A stretch of DNA of 41,560 bases from a bacterium. Its GTDB lineage: Bacteria > Bacillota_I > Bacilli_A > Izemoplasmatales > Hujiaoplasmataceae. The stretch lies in the NCBI GenBank assembly GCA_030684695.1, contig JAUXXX010000101.1:1-41560 (forward strand), in the 5' to 3' direction. Below are positions 40,072 through 41,560 of the stretch, one piece after another (position 1 is the stretch's first letter; the number at the start of each line of letters is the position of its first letter). The position numbers were made by a program, and so were the translations under genes. The notes under the pieces are model-generated. The model saw nothing but the letters and a program-made list of their open reading frames with translations, was not told the origin of the DNA and did not search any database.

Positions 40072-41560
40072 TCATGGTTTTAACTCTTCAGGAAACCCAA
40101 TCGTGATCCAGATATCATTGAATCTTAGTTTATCTCCGACAATTGTAACATTTGTGAAGTTATTCGAATCAAATGCACCTTGACCGATTATTGTGACACT
40201 TTCTGGGATGGTCACACTGGTTATGTTGTTCCAAGAAAATGCATGATGCCCAATCACTTTTACGCTATTGGGGATGATTACACTAGTTAAATTGTTAGAA
40301 GAAAATGCACCATAACCGATTATTGTGACACTATTGGGTATGATTACACTAGTCAAACTATTCGAATAAAACGCAAACTCCTCGATGACTGATACCCCTT
40401 TTGGAATGGTGATGCTGGTTAAATTGTTAGAATAAAATGCATTATCTCCGATTGTTGTTACACTATCTGGAATGGTGACGCTGGTTAAAGAATTTCTAGC
40501 AAATGCATAATCTCCGATTGTTGTAAGACTATTTGGGAGGTTTAGGCTAGTTAAACTATTTTCATTAAATGCATAGTTTCCAATTGTAGTTACACCATCT
40601 GGAATGGAAACACTGACTAAGCCGCTATAATAAAATGCATAGTTTCCGATTGTTGTAACACTGTTTGGAATATCTACACTAGATAAACTCCCAATACCTG
40701 CAATCACTGTTCTTCTATCTCCTGATAAAAGTAAGTTGTTTTCATAAACAATATTTTGATTATTGTTAATACTAAAACTATTTATTGTGTACCAATCAAA
40801 TGCATAATCTCCGATTGTTACCAAACTATCTAAAATGGTTACGCTGGTTACATTGTTCGAAGCAAATGCTTTTTCTCCGATTGTTGTTACGCTACTTGGA
40901 AGGATTACGCTGGTTAGCATATTATGAAAGAATGCAAAATCTCCGATTGTTATAAGACTATTCGGAAGGATTATGCTAGTCAAATTATTATTAGCAAATG
41001 CAGAATTTCCGATTGTTGTAACGCCGTCTTGAATGGTTAAGCTGGTTAATTTATTTTGATGGAATGCAAAATTCCCGATTGTTGTAACACTGCTTGGAAA
41101 GAGTACGCTAACTAAATTGTTCAAAGCAAATGCTCCTTCTTCGATTGTTGTAACACCATCTGGGATGGTAACGTTGGTTAAGTTATTCATGTGGAATGCA
41201 TTACTCTTGATTGTTGTTACAGTGTTTGGAATCTTTACACTGGATAAACTTCCAATACCTGCAATCAGTGTTTTTCTATCGGCTGTTAAAAGCAGGTTGT
41301 TTTCATAAACAAAGTTTTGATTATTGCTGATACTAAAACTTTTTATCTTATCCCAATCAAATGCATAGGCTCCGATAGTTGTAACACTGTTTGGAATGGT
41401 TACACTGGCTAAATAAATTCTGGAAAATGCAAAATCTCCGATTGATCTTACGCCCTCTGGAATGGTTAAATTAGTTAAATTATTCACATAAAATGCATAG
41501 TCTCCAATTGTAGTAACACTGTTTGGAATGGTTAAACTAGTTAATTGATTCACATAAAAT
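40072..41560 (-). CDS. BspA-type leucine-rich repeat surface protein (partial, N-terminus off the window)
   Basis: At least 493 residues are visible, made of about 20 repeats of 23 residues of the form NLTSVTIPNSVTTIGDYAFYSN. This is the LRR_5/BspA family, often displayed on the surface of anaerobes. Two non-repeat islands (FSISNNQNFVYENNLLL and FSINNNQNIVYENNLLL) recur 187 codons apart. The C-terminus (DKLRFNDIWITIGFPEELKP) has neither a membrane helix nor LPxTG, so anchoring must lie upstream or elsewhere. The frame stays open to base 41560. An internal ATG at 41553 starts mid-repeat and is not the true start. It ends with TGA. Confidence 0.9.
   Translation of the reverse strand, partial: FYVNQLTSLTIPNSVTTIGDYAFYVNNLTNLTIPEGVRSIGDFAFSRIYLASVTIPNSVTTIGAYAFDWDKIKSFSISNNQNFVYENNLLLTADRKTLIAGIGSLSSVKIPNTVTTIKSNAFHMNNLTNVTIPDGVTTIEEGAFALNNLVSVLFPSSVTTIGNFAFHQNKLTSLTIQDGVTTIGNSAFANNNLTSIILPNSLITIGDFAFFHNMLTSVILPSSVTTIGEKAFASNNVTSVTILDSLVTIGDYAFDWYTINSFSINNNQNIVYENNLLLSGDRRTVIAGIGSLSSVDIPNSVTTIGNYAFYYSGLVSVSIPDGVTTIGNYAFNENSLTSLNLPNSLTTIGDYAFARNSLTSVTIPDSVTTIGDNAFYSNNLTSITIPKGVSVIEEFAFYSNSLTSVIIPNSVTIIGYGAFSSNNLTSVIIPNSVKVIGHHAFSWNNITSVTIPESVTIIGQGAFDSNNFTNVTIVGDKLRFNDIWITIGFPEELKP
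40120..41560. repeat. 69-bp tandem coding repeats with a 561-bp higher-order duplication
   Basis: The gene body repeats about every 69 bp (23 codons). On top of this, blocks containing the island segments near 40735-40800 and 41296-41360 are offset by 561 bp (187 codons), suggesting that a multi-repeat unit was duplicated. Confidence 0.8.

Noticed and set aside
40120-41560. Regular 69-bp repeats that could suggest a CRISPR array or non-coding tandem repeat
   Set aside because: The period is exactly 23 codons, the frame is open throughout, and the translation is a textbook BspA-type leucine-rich repeat.

Overview
This is a low-GC, low-redundancy Bacillota/Mollicutes-type chromosome segment. 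Gram-positive-style Shine-Dalgarno sequences (AGGAGG) precede most genes, and several genes start with TTG or GTG. TGA is used as a normal stop (for example adk, the PHP gene and the leucine-rich repeat gene), so the genetic code is the standard bacterial one and not the Mycoplasma code. An S10-spc-alpha ribosomal block, an ECF transporter module and an NAD(H)-linked [FeFe]-hydrogenase operon together suggest an anaerobic fermenter. My best guess is a free-living relative of Acholeplasma/Izemoplasma or a nearby Firmicute; this placement is inference.

Layout. (1) 1-1574: ecfA2 (cut by the left edge) and ecfA1, the ATPases of an energy-coupling-factor vitamin transporter. (2) 1761-2879: nagA, inserted between rplQ and the ecf genes that usually follow it directly. 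(3) 3043-17364: one long minus-strand S10-spc-alpha operon (rpsJ to rplQ) with 31 genes, including secY, adk, map, infA and rpoA. Its promoter lies at 17512-17540 and its terminator at about 3009-3037. (4) 17597-27355: mostly single-gene units, namely a DinG-like nuclease-helicase, a sialate-esterase-like protein that has lost its catalytic residues, an NAD-dependent epimerase/dehydratase-family protein, an iron-type alcohol dehydrogenase, a glycerophosphodiesterase (the only confident plus-strand gene), an MFS sugar-type transporter and a membrane PH-like protein. (5) 27539-36017: an 11-gene hydrogenase operon. (6) 36131-41560: surface and accessory genes, namely an Ig-like repeat wall protein, an AlkD-type DNA glycosylase, a lipoprotein and a large BspA-type leucine-rich repeat protein cut by the right edge. 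This end is more AT-rich and has two gene-free stretches of about 370 nt.

The hydrogenase operon is the most interesting system here. It is read right to left: hndA (NuoE-like), a DRTGG-type protein, a GHKL ATPase, a second DRTGG protein, a PHP phosphoesterase, a second GHKL ATPase, hndB, hndC (NuoF-like), hndD ([FeFe] catalytic subunit), then a substrate-binding lipoprotein and an ABC permease with no ATPase. Nearly every junction is a 4-17 nt overlap or a gap of at most 8 nt, which implies translational coupling. It makes H2 from NAD(P)H and/or ferredoxin. The five embedded proteins look like a dedicated signalling or maturation module, and the transporter tail is an unexplained addition.

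Transcription signals are unusually readable. Many promoters carry an extended -10 of the form TGATATAAT with a weak -35. Strong hairpin terminators separate most units, and in at least two places the promoter of the next gene is embedded in the terminator of the previous one.
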